A stretch of DNA of 64,000 nucleotides from Mangrovivirga cuniculi. Lineage in GTDB: Bacteria > Bacteroidota > Bacteroidia > Cytophagales > Cyclobacteriaceae. The translations under genes and the position numbers were made by a program. The notes beneath the pieces were generated by a model that saw only the letters and a program-made list of their open reading frames with translations, did not search any database and was not told where the DNA came from. The stretch lies in the NCBI RefSeq assembly GCF_005166025.1, contig NZ_CP028923.1:1-64000 (forward strand), read 5' to 3'. Positions 20,268 to 29,034 of the stretch are shown piece by piece (position 1 is the stretch's first letter; each line of letters opens with the position of its first letter).

Positions 20268-20418
20268 ATATTTAATTTTACTTTAAATCAGGACCTCAAA
20301 AGTATAGTATTTAATCAAAAGCAACCCGAACAGAAGCATTAAAATTTCAACAAAAAATCGCCTAAAAATTTGCATGAAGACATTGCCCTTCATTTCCTGC
20401 AAACCACTTTAGAAAACT

Positions 20419-20446
20419 AAAAAAGCCGGTGCATTTAGCACCGGCT
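20419..20446 (-). terminator. Terminator of the sucA-odhB-lpdA operon
   Basis: Read leftward, the stem AGCCGGTGC/GCACCGGCT with a 5-base loop is followed by a T run, 25 bases after the lpdA stop. Confidence 0.9.
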
Positions 20447-20471
20447 CAATTATAAACAGTGTATTGTATTC

Positions 20472-21872
20472 TTAAATATGTATTGGTCTGTTTTCGGTAG
20501 CAGCCAGACAAGCCTCTTTAAATGCTTCCATATAAGTCGGGTGAGCATGAGACATTCTTGCAACATCTTCAGCCGAAGCGCGATATTCCATAGCAGTAAC
20601 TCCTGCAGCGATCATATCCGCTGCTCTTGCGCCGATAATATGTACGCCGAGTATTTCATCCGTTTCTTTATGAGCAAGAACTTTAACTACACCATCGATG
20701 TCCATACTTGCACGTGCTCTACCTAACGCTTTAAAAGGAAAGTTACCAGTTTTTACAGGTACTTTGTCTTCTTTTAATTGTTGTTCTGTCTTACCGACAG
20801 AAGCAACTTCAGGCCAGGTATATACAACTCCCGGTATGAGATTATAATTAATATGTGGCTTTTGCCCTGCAATTACTTCCGCTACAAAAGTACCTTCTTC
20901 TTCCGCCTTATGAGCCAGCATTGCTCCCTTGACAACATCCCCGATGGCATAAATATTACCAACGCCGGTTTTCAAATTCTTATCAACTTCAACTCTACCT
21001 CTATCGTCAGTTTTTATGCCCACTTTATCCAGACCAAGACCTTCTGTGTAAGCATGACGACCAATTGACACAAGGCAATAATCACCTTTCAGCTCTACAT
21101 TCTCTCCTTTAGGTGATTCAGCGACTATTTTCACTTCCTTACCTGTATTTTCTACTTCAGTTACCTTATGCTTAAGGAAGAATTCAAAGCCTAATTTCTT
21201 CAGAGACTTCTGAAGTTCTTTACCCATCGTTTTATCCATTGTAGGAATGATGCTGTCCATGTATTCTACTACCTGAACTTTTGCACCAAGACGTGCATAG
21301 ACTGACCCTAACTCCAACCCAATAACTCCACCACCGATAATCACAAGATTCTTTGGAATCTCCTTCATCTTTAACGCTTCAGTGCTGGTAATTACTCTTT
21401 CTTTATCAAGTTTGATAAATGGAAGAGTACTTGGTTTGGAACCGGTTGCGATAATAATATTCTTACCCTTGATCTCCTTTGCATCTCCTTTCTCAGGAGC
21501 TACTTTGATCGTGTTTTTATCAACGAATGACCCAAGACCGGTATGTACATCAATTTTATTTTTCTTCATCAGATAATCGATACCACCAACTGTCTGTGAT
21601 ACCACATCATCCTTCCTTTTGATCATCTGCTTCAGATCAGGCTTTAGATTTGATAATTTAATACCGTGATCTTTAAAAGTTGTATCAGCATTGTGATAAT
21701 GCTCTGATGAGTCTAAAAGTGCTTTGGAAGGGATACAACCTACATTAAGACATGTACCTCCAAGGCTATTATATTTCTCAACGATAGCGGTCTTCATTCC
21801 CAATTGTGCGCATCTAATTGCCGCCACATAACCACCGGGACCTGAACCAACTACGATTACATCATATTCCAT
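20472..21872 (-). CDS. lpdA: Dihydrolipoyl dehydrogenase (E3)
   Basis: Flavoprotein that reoxidises dihydrolipoyl groups with NAD+. The FAD-binding GSGPGG lies near residues 9-14, and the redox disulfide is Cys41-Cys46 in GGTCLNVGCIPSK. The NAD-binding IIGGGVIGLELG follows, and the catalytic His-Glu pair is in HAHPTYMEAFKEA near the C-terminus. The length is 466 residues. It is the last gene of the operon, 30 bases after odhB, so it is probably the E3 of the 2-oxoglutarate dehydrogenase. It may also serve other lipoyl complexes. Confidence 0.95.
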   Translation of the reverse strand: MEYDVIVVGSGPGGYVAAIRCAQLGMKTAIVEKYNSLGGTCLNVGCIPSKALLDSSEHYHNADTTFKDHGIKLSNLKPDLKQMIKRKDDVVSQTVGGIDYLMKKNKIDVHTGLGSFVDKNTIKVAPEKGDAKEIKGKNIIIATGSKPSTLPFIKLDKERVITSTEALKMKEIPKNLVIIGGGVIGLELGSVYARLGAKVQVVEYMDSIIPTMDKTMGKELQKSLKKLGFEFFLKHKVTEVENTGKEVKIVAESPKGENVELKGDYCLVSIGRHAYTEGLGLDKVGIKTDDRGRVEVDKNLKTGVGNIYAIGDVVKGAMLAHKAEEEGTFVAEVIAGQKPHINYNLIPGVVYTWPEVASVGKTEQQLKEDKVPVKTGNFPFKALGRARASMDIDGVVKVLAHKETDEILGVHIIGARAADMIAAGVTAMEYRASAEDVARMSHAHPTYMEAFKEACLAATENRPIHI

Positions 21873-21902
21873 TTTAAATATTGTTTTTCTTAATGAAAAA
21901 AA

Positions 21903-23504
21903 TTAGATACCAAGCATCAATCTTGCAGGATCTTCAAGAAGTTCCTTAACTCGTACAAGGAAACTTACAGATTCCTTACCATCGATCACCCTGTGATCAT
22001 ATGATAATGCTACATACATCATTGGTCTTACAACTACCTCTCCGTTTTCAACCATTGCCCTTTCTACGATATTGTGCATACCGAGAATAGCTGACTGAGG
22101 AGCATTAATGATTGGAGTACTCATCATTGAACCAAAGATTCCTCCGTTGGTAATTGTAAATGTTCCGCCCTGCATTTCATCCATCGAAAGCTTACCATCA
22201 CGCGCTTTTGTTGCTAACCTGATAATTTCAGATTCAATATCAGCAAACCCAAGCTGCTCAGCATTTCTTATCACAGGAACTACAAGTCCTTTTGGTGTTG
22301 ATACTGCAATTGAAACATCACAGTAATCGTGATAGATCATCTCATCACCATCAATCTGTGCATTAACTGCCGGCCACTCAAGCAATGCCTGGCAAACAGC
22401 CTTAGTGAAGAAAGACATGAATCCTAATCCAACGCCATTCTTTTCTTTGAATTTTTCTTTGTATTTCTTTCTGAGATCCATGATTGGCTGCATGTTCACT
22501 TCGTTAAATGTAGTGAGCATAGCAGTTTCATTCTTCACAGAAACTAAACGCTTGGCAATTGTCTTACGCATACTGCTCATGCGCTTTCTCTCAGCATTTC
22601 TTTCTCCTTTAGATGCTGAAGCAGGTGCTTTGGATTCTTCTTTTTTAGATGAAGACTCCTTTTTGCCTTCCGACTTCTTAGCATTCTGAGCATCCTCTTT
22701 GGTGATTCTTCCACCAGGACCTGTTCCCTTAACTTCCTCAGGACTGATGCCTTTTTCAGCGAGAATTTTAGCTGCAGCTGGTGATGGATGACCTTTAGCA
22801 TATCCATCCTCAGATTCAGACTCTTTTTTATCTGAAGATCCACTCTTTTCAGAAGATGAACTGTCAGAATCGTCTGAATCAGATGACTCACCTCCTTCGG
22901 TAACTTCGATCTTACAAATCAAATCACCAATCTCAAGAGTATCCCCTTCCTGTGCTTCAATTCTCAGGATTCCCTGTGCTTCAGCTGTTAATTCGAAAGT
23001 AGCTTTATCAGATTCGATCTCCGCGATCTCTTCATCCATTTCAACGAAATCACCATCTGACTTCAACCATGAACCCAAAGTCACTTCAGTGATCGATTCG
23101 CCAACAGTTGGAACATTCATTTCCACTACTTCTCCTGTTGACTTGGAACCAGATGATTTTTCTTTATCTTCTTTATCAGACTTGTCCTCAGAATCTTTCT
23201 TCTCTGACTTGCTGTCTTCTGAAGAGCTTTCAGAGGAATCAGAATCATTATCGGATGATCCACCCCCTTCACCTTCTTCAATTTCGCACAGCACATCACC
23301 TATATTTAATGTATCTCCTTCTTCAGCCTTGATCTTCAACGTTCCTTCTGCCTCAGCAGTCACTTCAAATGTTGCTTTGTCTGATTCAATTTCACAGATC
23401 GGCTCATCCATTTCTACATGGTCGCCGTCCTGCTTTAACCAGTTGCCGATAGTTACTTCATTAATTGATTCACCAACGGCAGGAATTTTCATTTCCAGAC
23501 TCAT
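21903..23504 (-). CDS. odhB: 2-oxoglutarate dehydrogenase E2 with two lipoyl domains
   Basis: Dihydrolipoyl succinyltransferase, the core of the 2-oxoglutarate dehydrogenase complex. Domain order: lipoyl domain 1 (residues about 2-76, lipoyl Lys43 in ESDKATFEV), a Ser/Asp/Glu/Lys-rich linker (about 77-124), lipoyl domain 2 (about 126-202, Lys167 in ESDKATFEL), a second acidic linker, an E1/E3-binding segment (about 236-275) and the catalytic domain ending with DHRVIDG and LMLGI. Most SucB/OdhB proteins have one lipoyl domain. The two copies here are similar but clearly diverged. It lies 23 bases after sucA. The length is 533 residues. Confidence 0.95.
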   Translation of the reverse strand: MSLEMKIPAVGESINEVTIGNWLKQDGDHVEMDEPICEIESDKATFEVTAEAEGTLKIKAEEGDTLNIGDVLCEIEEGEGGGSSDNDSDSSESSSEDSKSEKKDSEDKSDKEDKEKSSGSKSTGEVVEMNVPTVGESITEVTLGSWLKSDGDFVEMDEEIAEIESDKATFELTAEAQGILRIEAQEGDTLEIGDLICKIEVTEGGESSDSDDSDSSSSEKSGSSDKKESESEDGYAKGHPSPAAAKILAEKGISPEEVKGTGPGGRITKEDAQNAKKSEGKKESSSKKEESKAPASASKGERNAERKRMSSMRKTIAKRLVSVKNETAMLTTFNEVNMQPIMDLRKKYKEKFKEKNGVGLGFMSFFTKAVCQALLEWPAVNAQIDGDEMIYHDYCDVSIAVSTPKGLVVPVIRNAEQLGFADIESEIIRLATKARDGKLSMDEMQGGTFTITNGGIFGSMMSTPIINAPQSAILGMHNIVERAMVENGEVVVRPMMYVALSYDHRVIDGKESVSFLVRVKELLEDPARLMLGI

Positions 23505-23527
23505 AGATCTATAGTTTATTTTCTTTT

Positions 23528-26269
23528 TTATTTAAAAACAGCTTCAATAATTCGGTCTTGCTCTTCCTTGTGAACTTTTGGATATCCAGTAGCAGGAGAA
23601 GCACTTGGCTTTCTTGAAATCAACGTAAAGTCTTTTGCCTTACCCCAATTCATAAATAAAAAGCTATAGTAACCCATGTTCGCAGGTTCTTCCTGAGCCC
23701 ACGCAAACTCCTTCGCTTTGGTATATTTTTTCTCGATCAGATTATTTACCTGAGCTTCCGGGAACGGATAAAGCTGTTCCACTCTGATAAGTGCTACATC
23801 ATCAGATTTATTCTCTTTTCTGGCCTCTGTCAGGTCATAATAAAGTTTACCTGTACATAAAACAACCTTTCTTACTTTCTTTGGATCTACCTCCTTATCA
23901 TCAAGTACTTCCCTGAATCGTCCTGAAGTAAATTCTTCTTTAGGAGATACAGCTTTAGGACTTCTCAACAATGATTTAGGAGACATCACTATTAAAGGCT
24001 TTCTAAATTGCCATGCAAGTTGTCTTCTTAAAGCATGGAAAAAGTTACTGGCCTCAGTAATGTTAACTACCTGCATATTATATTCTGCACAAAGCTGTAA
24101 GAATCTTTCCGGTCTGGCGTTCGAATGTTCTGGCCCCTGACCTTCATATCCATGAGGAAGTAATAAAACCAGGCCATTCATTCGTTGCCATTTTGTTTCA
24201 GACGGAGCTAAAAACTGGTCGATGATCACCTGAGCACCATTGGCAAAGTCACCAAACTGAGCTTCCCAAATAGTTAACGCACTTGGGTTGGCCATGGCAT
24301 ACCCAAATTCAAAGCCCATTACTGCAAATTCAGAAAGCAGAGAGTTGTAAATTTCGAATGAGCCCTGATCATCAGTCATGTGGTTAAGGCTATTAAAACC
24401 CTCGCCAGAATTTGCATCCCTAATGATGGCATGCCTGTGTGAAAATGTTCCACGCTGGACATCCTGACCTGTCAATCTAACCGTTCTGTTTTCAAGAAGA
24501 ATAGAACCGTAGGCCATTAGCTCAGCACTTGCCCAACTAAACTCACCTGATTTAAAGAACTCTTCTTTTCGAATTTTCAGTGCCTTTTCGATCTGTTTTA
24601 AAGGCTTAAACCCTTCCGGAGTAAAAGTTAAAGCCTCTCCGATCTTTTTAATTGTATCTTCATCAATTCCTGTTTCAGGCGATTGTTCGAAATCTTTCGG
24701 TTTACTACGGCGAAGTTCCTTCCATTCCTTCTCCATCTGCTGATAATGGTAATCGAGAGGTTCTTCCTTCACCATATTCAGCCTGTCCTGAAGAAGACTT
24801 CTGAACTCCTTATCCATTGACTTCGCCAATTTTGCATCTACTTCACCACGTTCAACAAGCTTTTTGTTATATACCTCTCTTGGGTTTGCGTGCTTACTAA
24901 TAATATTATAAAGAGATGGCTGAGTAAATTTCGGTTCATCACTTTCGTTGTGACCATGACGACGATAGCAAACCATATCGATAAAAATATCCTTATGCCA
25001 TCTTTGTCTGTACTCTACAGCTAGCTTCACACAAAACACTACAGCTTCCGGATCGTCTCCATTTACATGTAGAACCGGAGCATCAATAACCTTTGCAACA
25101 TCAGTTGAATAGATCGATGATCTGGCATCGTCAAAATCTGTAGTAAATCCTACCTGGTTATTAATAACAAAATGAATGGTACCACCTGTATGGTAACCTT
25201 CAAGTTGTGACATTTGAGTTACTTCATAAACAACACCTTGTCCGGCAATTGCAGCATCACCATGTATTAAGATAGGTAAAACCTTGTCGTGTTCCTTATT
25301 ATATTGTCCATCGAGCTTCGCCCTGGCAAATCCTTCTACTACCGGATCCACAGCCTCCAGGTGTGATGGGTTAGGAGATAACTTTACGTTAACTTCTTTC
25401 CCATTTTCAGTTTGGATCTGGGATGAATAACCCATGTGATACTTCACATCACCATCCCCCATAGTTAAATCAGGTTCTGCCTGTCCTTCAAACTCGTTGA
25501 ATATGTGTTCGTATGTCTTACCCATGATATTGGCAAGGACATTCAGACGGCCACGGTGGGCCATTCCTATTATCACCTCTTCAACTCCAAGGTCAGCAGA
25601 ATAATGTATAATAGAATCAAGCGCAGGAATAGTTGTTTCTCCTCCTTCAAGAGAAAACCTTTTCTGACCCAAATATTTGGTATGCAGAAAATTCTCAAAT
25701 ACCACTGCTTGATTTAGTTTCCTTAGAATACGCTTTTTATCTTCAGTTGAAGGATCAAAATTGAGCGCATCTTTTTCACTTTTTTTCTTAAACCAGTCAA
25801 GTACTTCCGGCTCTCTGATATAAAGATATTCGAACCCGACATGTCCTTCATAAATATTTTTGAGTGCGGCTACTATATCTTTTAGTTTGGCTCTGCCAAT
25901 CCCGATTTCTTCACCAGCGTCGAATTCTTTTTCAAGATCAGATTCAGATAAATTAAAATCCGGTAAATCAAGAATTGCTTTTCTATCCCTTCTTTCTCTT
26001 ACGGGATTGGTTTTAGACCTGAGGTGCCCTCTTGAACGATAGGCATGAATGAGTGCTCTGACTCTGATTTCTTTGTCATCAAGAAGTCCTGCCTGAGCAC
26101 CAGCTTTTGATCCTTGTCCGTTTTCTCCATATTGCTCCTGAGCGAATTCAAAACCTTCAAAAAATCGTTGCCAGGTTTTATCAACATTCTCAGGATCTTT
26201 TTTGTAATCAGCATACAACTCATCGATGTAAGATGAGTGTGCATTACTTAGGTATGAGTAGTTATCCAT
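23528..26269 (-). CDS. sucA: 2-oxoglutarate dehydrogenase E1
   Basis: Thiamine-diphosphate-dependent decarboxylase of the TCA cycle. The N-terminal E2-contact segment begins with the [18 protein letters not shown] region. The ThDP-binding core has [27 protein letters not shown] and the NNQVGFTT motif, and the C-terminal transketolase part has [20 protein letters not shown]. The length of 913 residues is normal and the frame is intact. It is the first gene of the operon, with a perfect -7 element 29 bases upstream of the start. Confidence 0.95.
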   Translation of the reverse strand: MDNYSYLSNAHSSYIDELYADYKKDPENVDKTWQRFFEGFEFAQEQYGENGQGSKAGAQAGLLDDKEIRVRALIHAYRSRGHLRSKTNPVRERRDRKAILDLPDFNLSESDLEKEFDAGEEIGIGRAKLKDIVAALKNIYEGHVGFEYLYIREPEVLDWFKKKSEKDALNFDPSTEDKKRILRKLNQAVVFENFLHTKYLGQKRFSLEGGETTIPALDSIIHYSADLGVEEVIIGMAHRGRLNVLANIMGKTYEHIFNEFEGQAEPDLTMGDGDVKYHMGYSSQIQTENGKEVNVKLSPNPSHLEAVDPVVEGFARAKLDGQYNKEHDKVLPILIHGDAAIAGQGVVYEVTQMSQLEGYHTGGTIHFVINNQVGFTTDFDDARSSIYSTDVAKVIDAPVLHVNGDDPEAVVFCVKLAVEYRQRWHKDIFIDMVCYRRHGHNESDEPKFTQPSLYNIISKHANPREVYNKKLVERGEVDAKLAKSMDKEFRSLLQDRLNMVKEEPLDYHYQQMEKEWKELRRSKPKDFEQSPETGIDEDTIKKIGEALTFTPEGFKPLKQIEKALKIRKEEFFKSGEFSWASAELMAYGSILLENRTVRLTGQDVQRGTFSHRHAIIRDANSGEGFNSLNHMTDDQGSFEIYNSLLSEFAVMGFEFGYAMANPSALTIWEAQFGDFANGAQVIIDQFLAPSETKWQRMNGLVLLLPHGYEGQGPEHSNARPERFLQLCAEYNMQVVNITEASNFFHALRRQLAWQFRKPLIVMSPKSLLRSPKAVSPKEEFTSGRFREVLDDKEVDPKKVRKVVLCTGKLYYDLTEARKENKSDDVALIRVEQLYPFPEAQVNNLIEKKYTKAKEFAWAQEEPANMGYYSFLFMNWGKAKDFTLISRKPSASPATGYPKVHKEEQDRIIEAVFK

Positions 26270-26297
26270 GTTCTATATTTGAATACTCGTTTCGATA

Positions 26298-26305
26298 CAA
26301 AGGTA
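26298..26305 (-). promoter_or_regulatory. Candidate -7 element of the sucA operon
   Basis: On the minus strand this reads TACCTTTG, a perfect TAnnTTTG match, with a T-rich -33 region. The predicted leader is about 25 bases. The 318-base gap from 26270 to 26587 holds this element, a palindrome at 26328 and the rpsP promoter. I see nothing else there. Confidence 0.5.
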
Positions 26306-26324
26306 TTTAATCTGGAAGATATAT

Positions 26325-26343
26325 AAAAACCGCTTAAGCGGTT
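26325..26343 (-). terminator. Terminator-like palindrome upstream of sucA
   Basis: The perfect 16-base palindrome AACCGCTTAAGCGGTT (26328-26343) is followed, reading leftward, by TTT. It sits just upstream of the sucA -7 element. It could stop antisense transcription arriving from the rpsP side, or bind a protein. Confidence 0.35.
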
Positions 26344-26501
26344 ACGCGAATTTAACTGATATTCAACTTAAATGGTCGAAAACACAGTGAGGCATATCAA
26401 TTTTATATCATGTTAAAATAAATAATTTCGTACTTCTAAACGATGTTAAATTACTTTTATTAAAAAATACTCTATATAAGATATAATTTTAACGGACTGG
26501 C

Positions 26502-26532
26502 TTTCAGGATTAATTAAAATAAAGTACTTTTG
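26502..26532 (+). promoter_or_regulatory. Promoter of rpsP-rimM
   Basis: TTTC at 26502-26505, 19 bases, then TACTTTTG at 26525-26532: a perfect -7 element and a near-perfect -33 element. The expected start of transcription is about 26539, leaving a leader of about 50 bases. Confidence 0.6.
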
Positions 26533-26549
26533 CGTTCCAATTAAAAAAC

Positions 26550-26568
26550 GGATCGAGGGACGTGATCC
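26550..26568 (+). promoter_or_regulatory. Hairpin in the rpsP leader
   Basis: GGATC GAGGGACGT GATCC forms a short stem-loop inside the predicted 5' leader, 20 bases before the start codon. Ribosomal-protein leaders often bind their own product, but nothing here proves autoregulation. Confidence 0.3.
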
Positions 26569-26587
26569 TTCACAAACGTAACAATTT

Positions 26588-27196
26588 ATGGCAGTAAAAA
26601 TCAGATTACAAAGAGGTGGACGCAAGAAGCGCCCATTTTACAGCGTTATCATCGCTGACTCGAGAGCGCCGCGTGACGGTAAATTTATCGAGAAAATCGG
26701 TACGTACAACCCTACGACTGACCCTGCAACAATCGACATCGACAATGACAAAGCATTGGATTGGTTGTTAAAAGGAGCTCAGCCTACAGATACTGTACGT
26801 GCTATGCTATCTTACAGAGGGCTGATGTTTAAAAAACACCTTCAGATAGGAGTTAACAAGGGTGCAATCACTCAGGAAGAGGCAGATAAGAAATTTGAAG
26901 CCTGGATGAAAGAGAAAGAAGAGAGCATTTCTAAGAAAACTGATACTATCTCAGCTAAGAAAGAAGCAGAAGCAAAAGCAAGACTTGAAGCTGAAGCGAA
27001 AGTTAGCGCTGCTCGTGCAGAAGCAATCGCTGCTAAGCAAGCTGAGGCTGAAGCAGAAGCTAAAGCTGATGAAGAGGAAGAGGAAGCTGGCGAAGAAGCA
27101 ACTGCTGAAGCAAGCGAAGAGTCTACCGAAGCATCTGCAGAAGAGACTCCTACTCCTGCATCAGAAGAAGAAAATCAGGATAAAAAAGAAGATTAA
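26588..27196 (+). CDS. rpsP: 30S ribosomal protein S16 with long acidic tail
   Basis: The conserved S16 core covers residues 1 to about 85: [18 protein letters not shown], the [14 protein letters not shown] segment and [13 protein letters not shown] further 117 residues follow. They are first charged and helical, with Ala/Glu/Lys repeats likely to form a coiled coil, and end as a Glu/Ser/Thr-rich acidic tail. Most bacterial S16 proteins are about 80-90 residues, but extended forms are common in Bacteroidota. It is the first gene of a two-gene unit with rimM, whose product matures the 30S subunit. Confidence 0.95.
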   Translation: MAVKIRLQRGGRKKRPFYSVIIADSRAPRDGKFIEKIGTYNPTTDPATIDIDNDKALDWLLKGAQPTDTVRAMLSYRGLMFKKHLQIGVNKGAITQEEADKKFEAWMKEKEESISKKTDTISAKKEAEAKARLEAEAKVSAARAEAIAAKQAEAEAEAKADEEEEEAGEEATAEASEESTEASAEETPTPASEEENQDKKED

Positions 27197-27208
27197 TAGT
27201 TTCGGAGA

Positions 27209-27736
27209 ATGGATATTAACTCTTGTTTTCAACTGGGTTACATAACCAGACTCCACGGAGTTCAGGGAGAATTACAGATCTTTATAGACTCCGATAATCC
27301 TGAAGAATATTCAGAAATGGAATCAGTATTCGTTGAAATAGACGGACAACTGGTTCCATTTTTTATTGAATCACTTTCTGTAAAAGGGAATAAAGGCATC
27401 ATCGCCTTTGAAGATATTCAAACATTAGAAGAGGCAGAAAAAATGAAGGGCCATGGGCTTTATCTGCCTTTACAAGCATTACCAGAATTAACGGGTAATC
27501 AATTTTACTACCACGAAATAGTCGGATTTAAAATAATTGATGAAAATCAGGGCGAACTGGGGGTTGTTAACCATATAATAAATCATCCCGGACAAGACCT
27601 GATCGTTATGGATTTTAAAGACTCCGAGGTTTTAATCCCCGTTAACGATGTCATTCTCAAAGGTCTTGACCGGGATGAGAAAATTTTGAAAGTCGACCTT
27701 CCGGATGGATTACTCGACGTATATCTCAACGACTGA
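27209..27736 (+). CDS. rimM: Ribosome maturation factor RimM
   Basis: 16S rRNA-processing protein that binds S19 during 30S assembly. It has an N-terminal RimM barrel (GYITRLHGVQGELQIF) and a C-terminal PRC-barrel with FYYHEIVGFKIID and VLIPVNDVILKGLD. At 175 residues it is full length. It starts 12 bases after rpsP. The trmD and rplS genes that follow in many bacteria are absent here. Confidence 0.95.
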   Translation: MDINSCFQLGYITRLHGVQGELQIFIDSDNPEEYSEMESVFVEIDGQLVPFFIESLSVKGNKGIIAFEDIQTLEEAEKMKGHGLYLPLQALPELTGNQFYYHEIVGFKIIDENQGELGVVNHIINHPGQDLIVMDFKDSEVLIPVNDVILKGLDRDEKILKVDLPDGLLDVYLND

Positions 27737-27796
27737 CAATCATTACCGGAAATTCTGACCCACCAATCAACTTTCTTCACTTATAAGTTTAAAAAA

Positions 27797-27816
27797 TAGG
27801 TTTAGGTTTAGGTTTA
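27797..27816 (+). repeat. Short TAGGTT tandem repeat
   Basis: Three perfect copies of TAGGTT lie in the spacer downstream of rimM. This is a minor low-complexity sequence with no evident role. Confidence 0.6.
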
Positions 27817-27867
27817 ACGGGCCTGTATTTAATAGACACACAATGTGTATCAAAGGTTGGAAAGGGT

Positions 27868-27891
27868 TGTTCAACATTGAACATTTTTTTT
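27868..27891 (+). terminator. Terminator of rpsP-rimM
   Basis: The inverted repeat TGTTCAA/TTGAACA is followed by eight T. The stem is AT-rich, so it is weaker than the other terminators in the window. Confidence 0.6.
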
Positions 27892-27988
27892 AAACCACCT
27901 TTTTGTTACCTGTTGGAAAACAAGTATTTAAACATACTGGCACATATTCTGTACACAATAAAATACTTTTCGGAAAGTTATTTTTATT

Positions 27989-29002
27989 ATGACAGACAAC
28001 AAATCGAATTCTCCTGAGGAAAAGGAGAACAAAGAAAAGCCTATATCCGGTATCGAAAGATTCCTGATATGGTGTGCCGGCATACCTCCTGAGGCGATAA
28101 AGCCTTATAAAATGGAAAGGCTGAGATTTTCTGCATCAGGCTTACTCGTATTGCTTACCGCAATATTTGCAGTTCTCTCAGGTTCATACGCCCTGCACTT
28201 TGTATTTAATGAAGTTTATCCCGCCATAGCCATTGGTATTATATGGGGATTATTTATCCTGACAATTGACCGGTTGCTACTAATGGGACTCTATCGTTAT
28301 AAAGGAAGGCATCTCTGGAAACAGGGGCTTCCACGACTGGCATTAGCTGCTGTAATTGCAATAACTGTAGCCAAACCGATGGAACTAAAATTATTTGCTG
28401 CTGAAATAGAAACAGAATCAGCAGTACTTAAAAGAGAAGTTATCAAAGAAAGAACAGCTGACATAGATAGTGCTTATGCAAAGTATGAAAATAGAATTGA
28501 CAGTATTCTGGTTGCAGGTGACACAGAACTTAAAAGGCTGGAAAGTTTAAGAAATGAACTTCGCGAAGAAGCAAGAAGAGAAGCAGACGGAACAGGTGGT
28601 AGTGGTAAAGTTTCACCAGGCCCAATATATAGAATTAAAAAACAACAGGCAGATGAGGCTCAATCCGAACTGGAAGCATTCAGGTCAGATTTTGAAAGTA
28701 CTAAAGACTCTCTAAATTCATACAGAGTAGCTCTCCAAAATCAAAAACAATCTGAGCTGGAAGATTATCTCAGCAACTTTCAATCGGGCTTGATTTTAAA
28801 ATTCCAGGCACTTGAAGCTGTTTTGAAACGATATCCCGAGCAGAAATTAGTTCACTACTTTATTATACTTTTGTTTTTAGTGATTGAAACTGCTCCACTG
28901 ACTATGAAGCTATTAATGCCAACCGGCCCATGGGAACATTTGATCAGAAATGAAGAGGAAGAAATAATTGAAAAAATTAATCTACGATATTCTACTGCAT
29001 AA
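27989..29002 (+). CDS. DUF4407 family membrane protein
   Basis: The protein has 337 residues. The N-terminal segment GIERFLIWCAGIPPEAIKPY is followed by three membrane helices in the first third (about residues 48-70, 78-98 and 110-130). A long charged coiled coil (about 145-255) leads to a final membrane helix (about 288-308, LVHYFIILLFLVIETAPL). This matches DUF4407, seen in many Bacteroidota with unknown function. It is a single gene convergent with the PD40/OmpA-type gene. Confidence 0.75.
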   Translation: MTDNKSNSPEEKENKEKPISGIERFLIWCAGIPPEAIKPYKMERLRFSASGLLVLLTAIFAVLSGSYALHFVFNEVYPAIAIGIIWGLFILTIDRLLLMGLYRYKGRHLWKQGLPRLALAAVIAITVAKPMELKLFAAEIETESAVLKREVIKERTADIDSAYAKYENRIDSILVAGDTELKRLESLRNELREEARREADGTGGSGKVSPGPIYRIKKQQADEAQSELEAFRSDFESTKDSLNSYRVALQNQKQSELEDYLSNFQSGLILKFQALEAVLKRYPEQKLVHYFIILLFLVIETAPLTMKLLMPTGPWEHLIRNEEEEIIEKINLRYSTA

Positions 29003-29010
29003 ATAGAAAA

Positions 29011-29034
29011 GAGCACTTAAGGTGCTCTTTTTTT
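29011..29034. terminator. Terminator between convergent genes
   Basis: GAGCAC TTAAG GTGCTC is followed by eight T on the plus strand and preceded by four A. The T run overlaps the stop region of the minus-strand gene. Confidence 0.8.

Noticed and set aside
23089-23514. Long Ser-rich open frame opposite odhB
   Set aside because: It mirrors the acidic, repetitive codons of the odhB linkers and lipoyl domain, has no start signal or homology I recognise, and lies wholly inside a certain gene.
27797-27816. TAGGTT repeat as a telomere-like or CRISPR-type array
   Set aside because: Only three short perfect copies with no spacers; no array or end structure follows.
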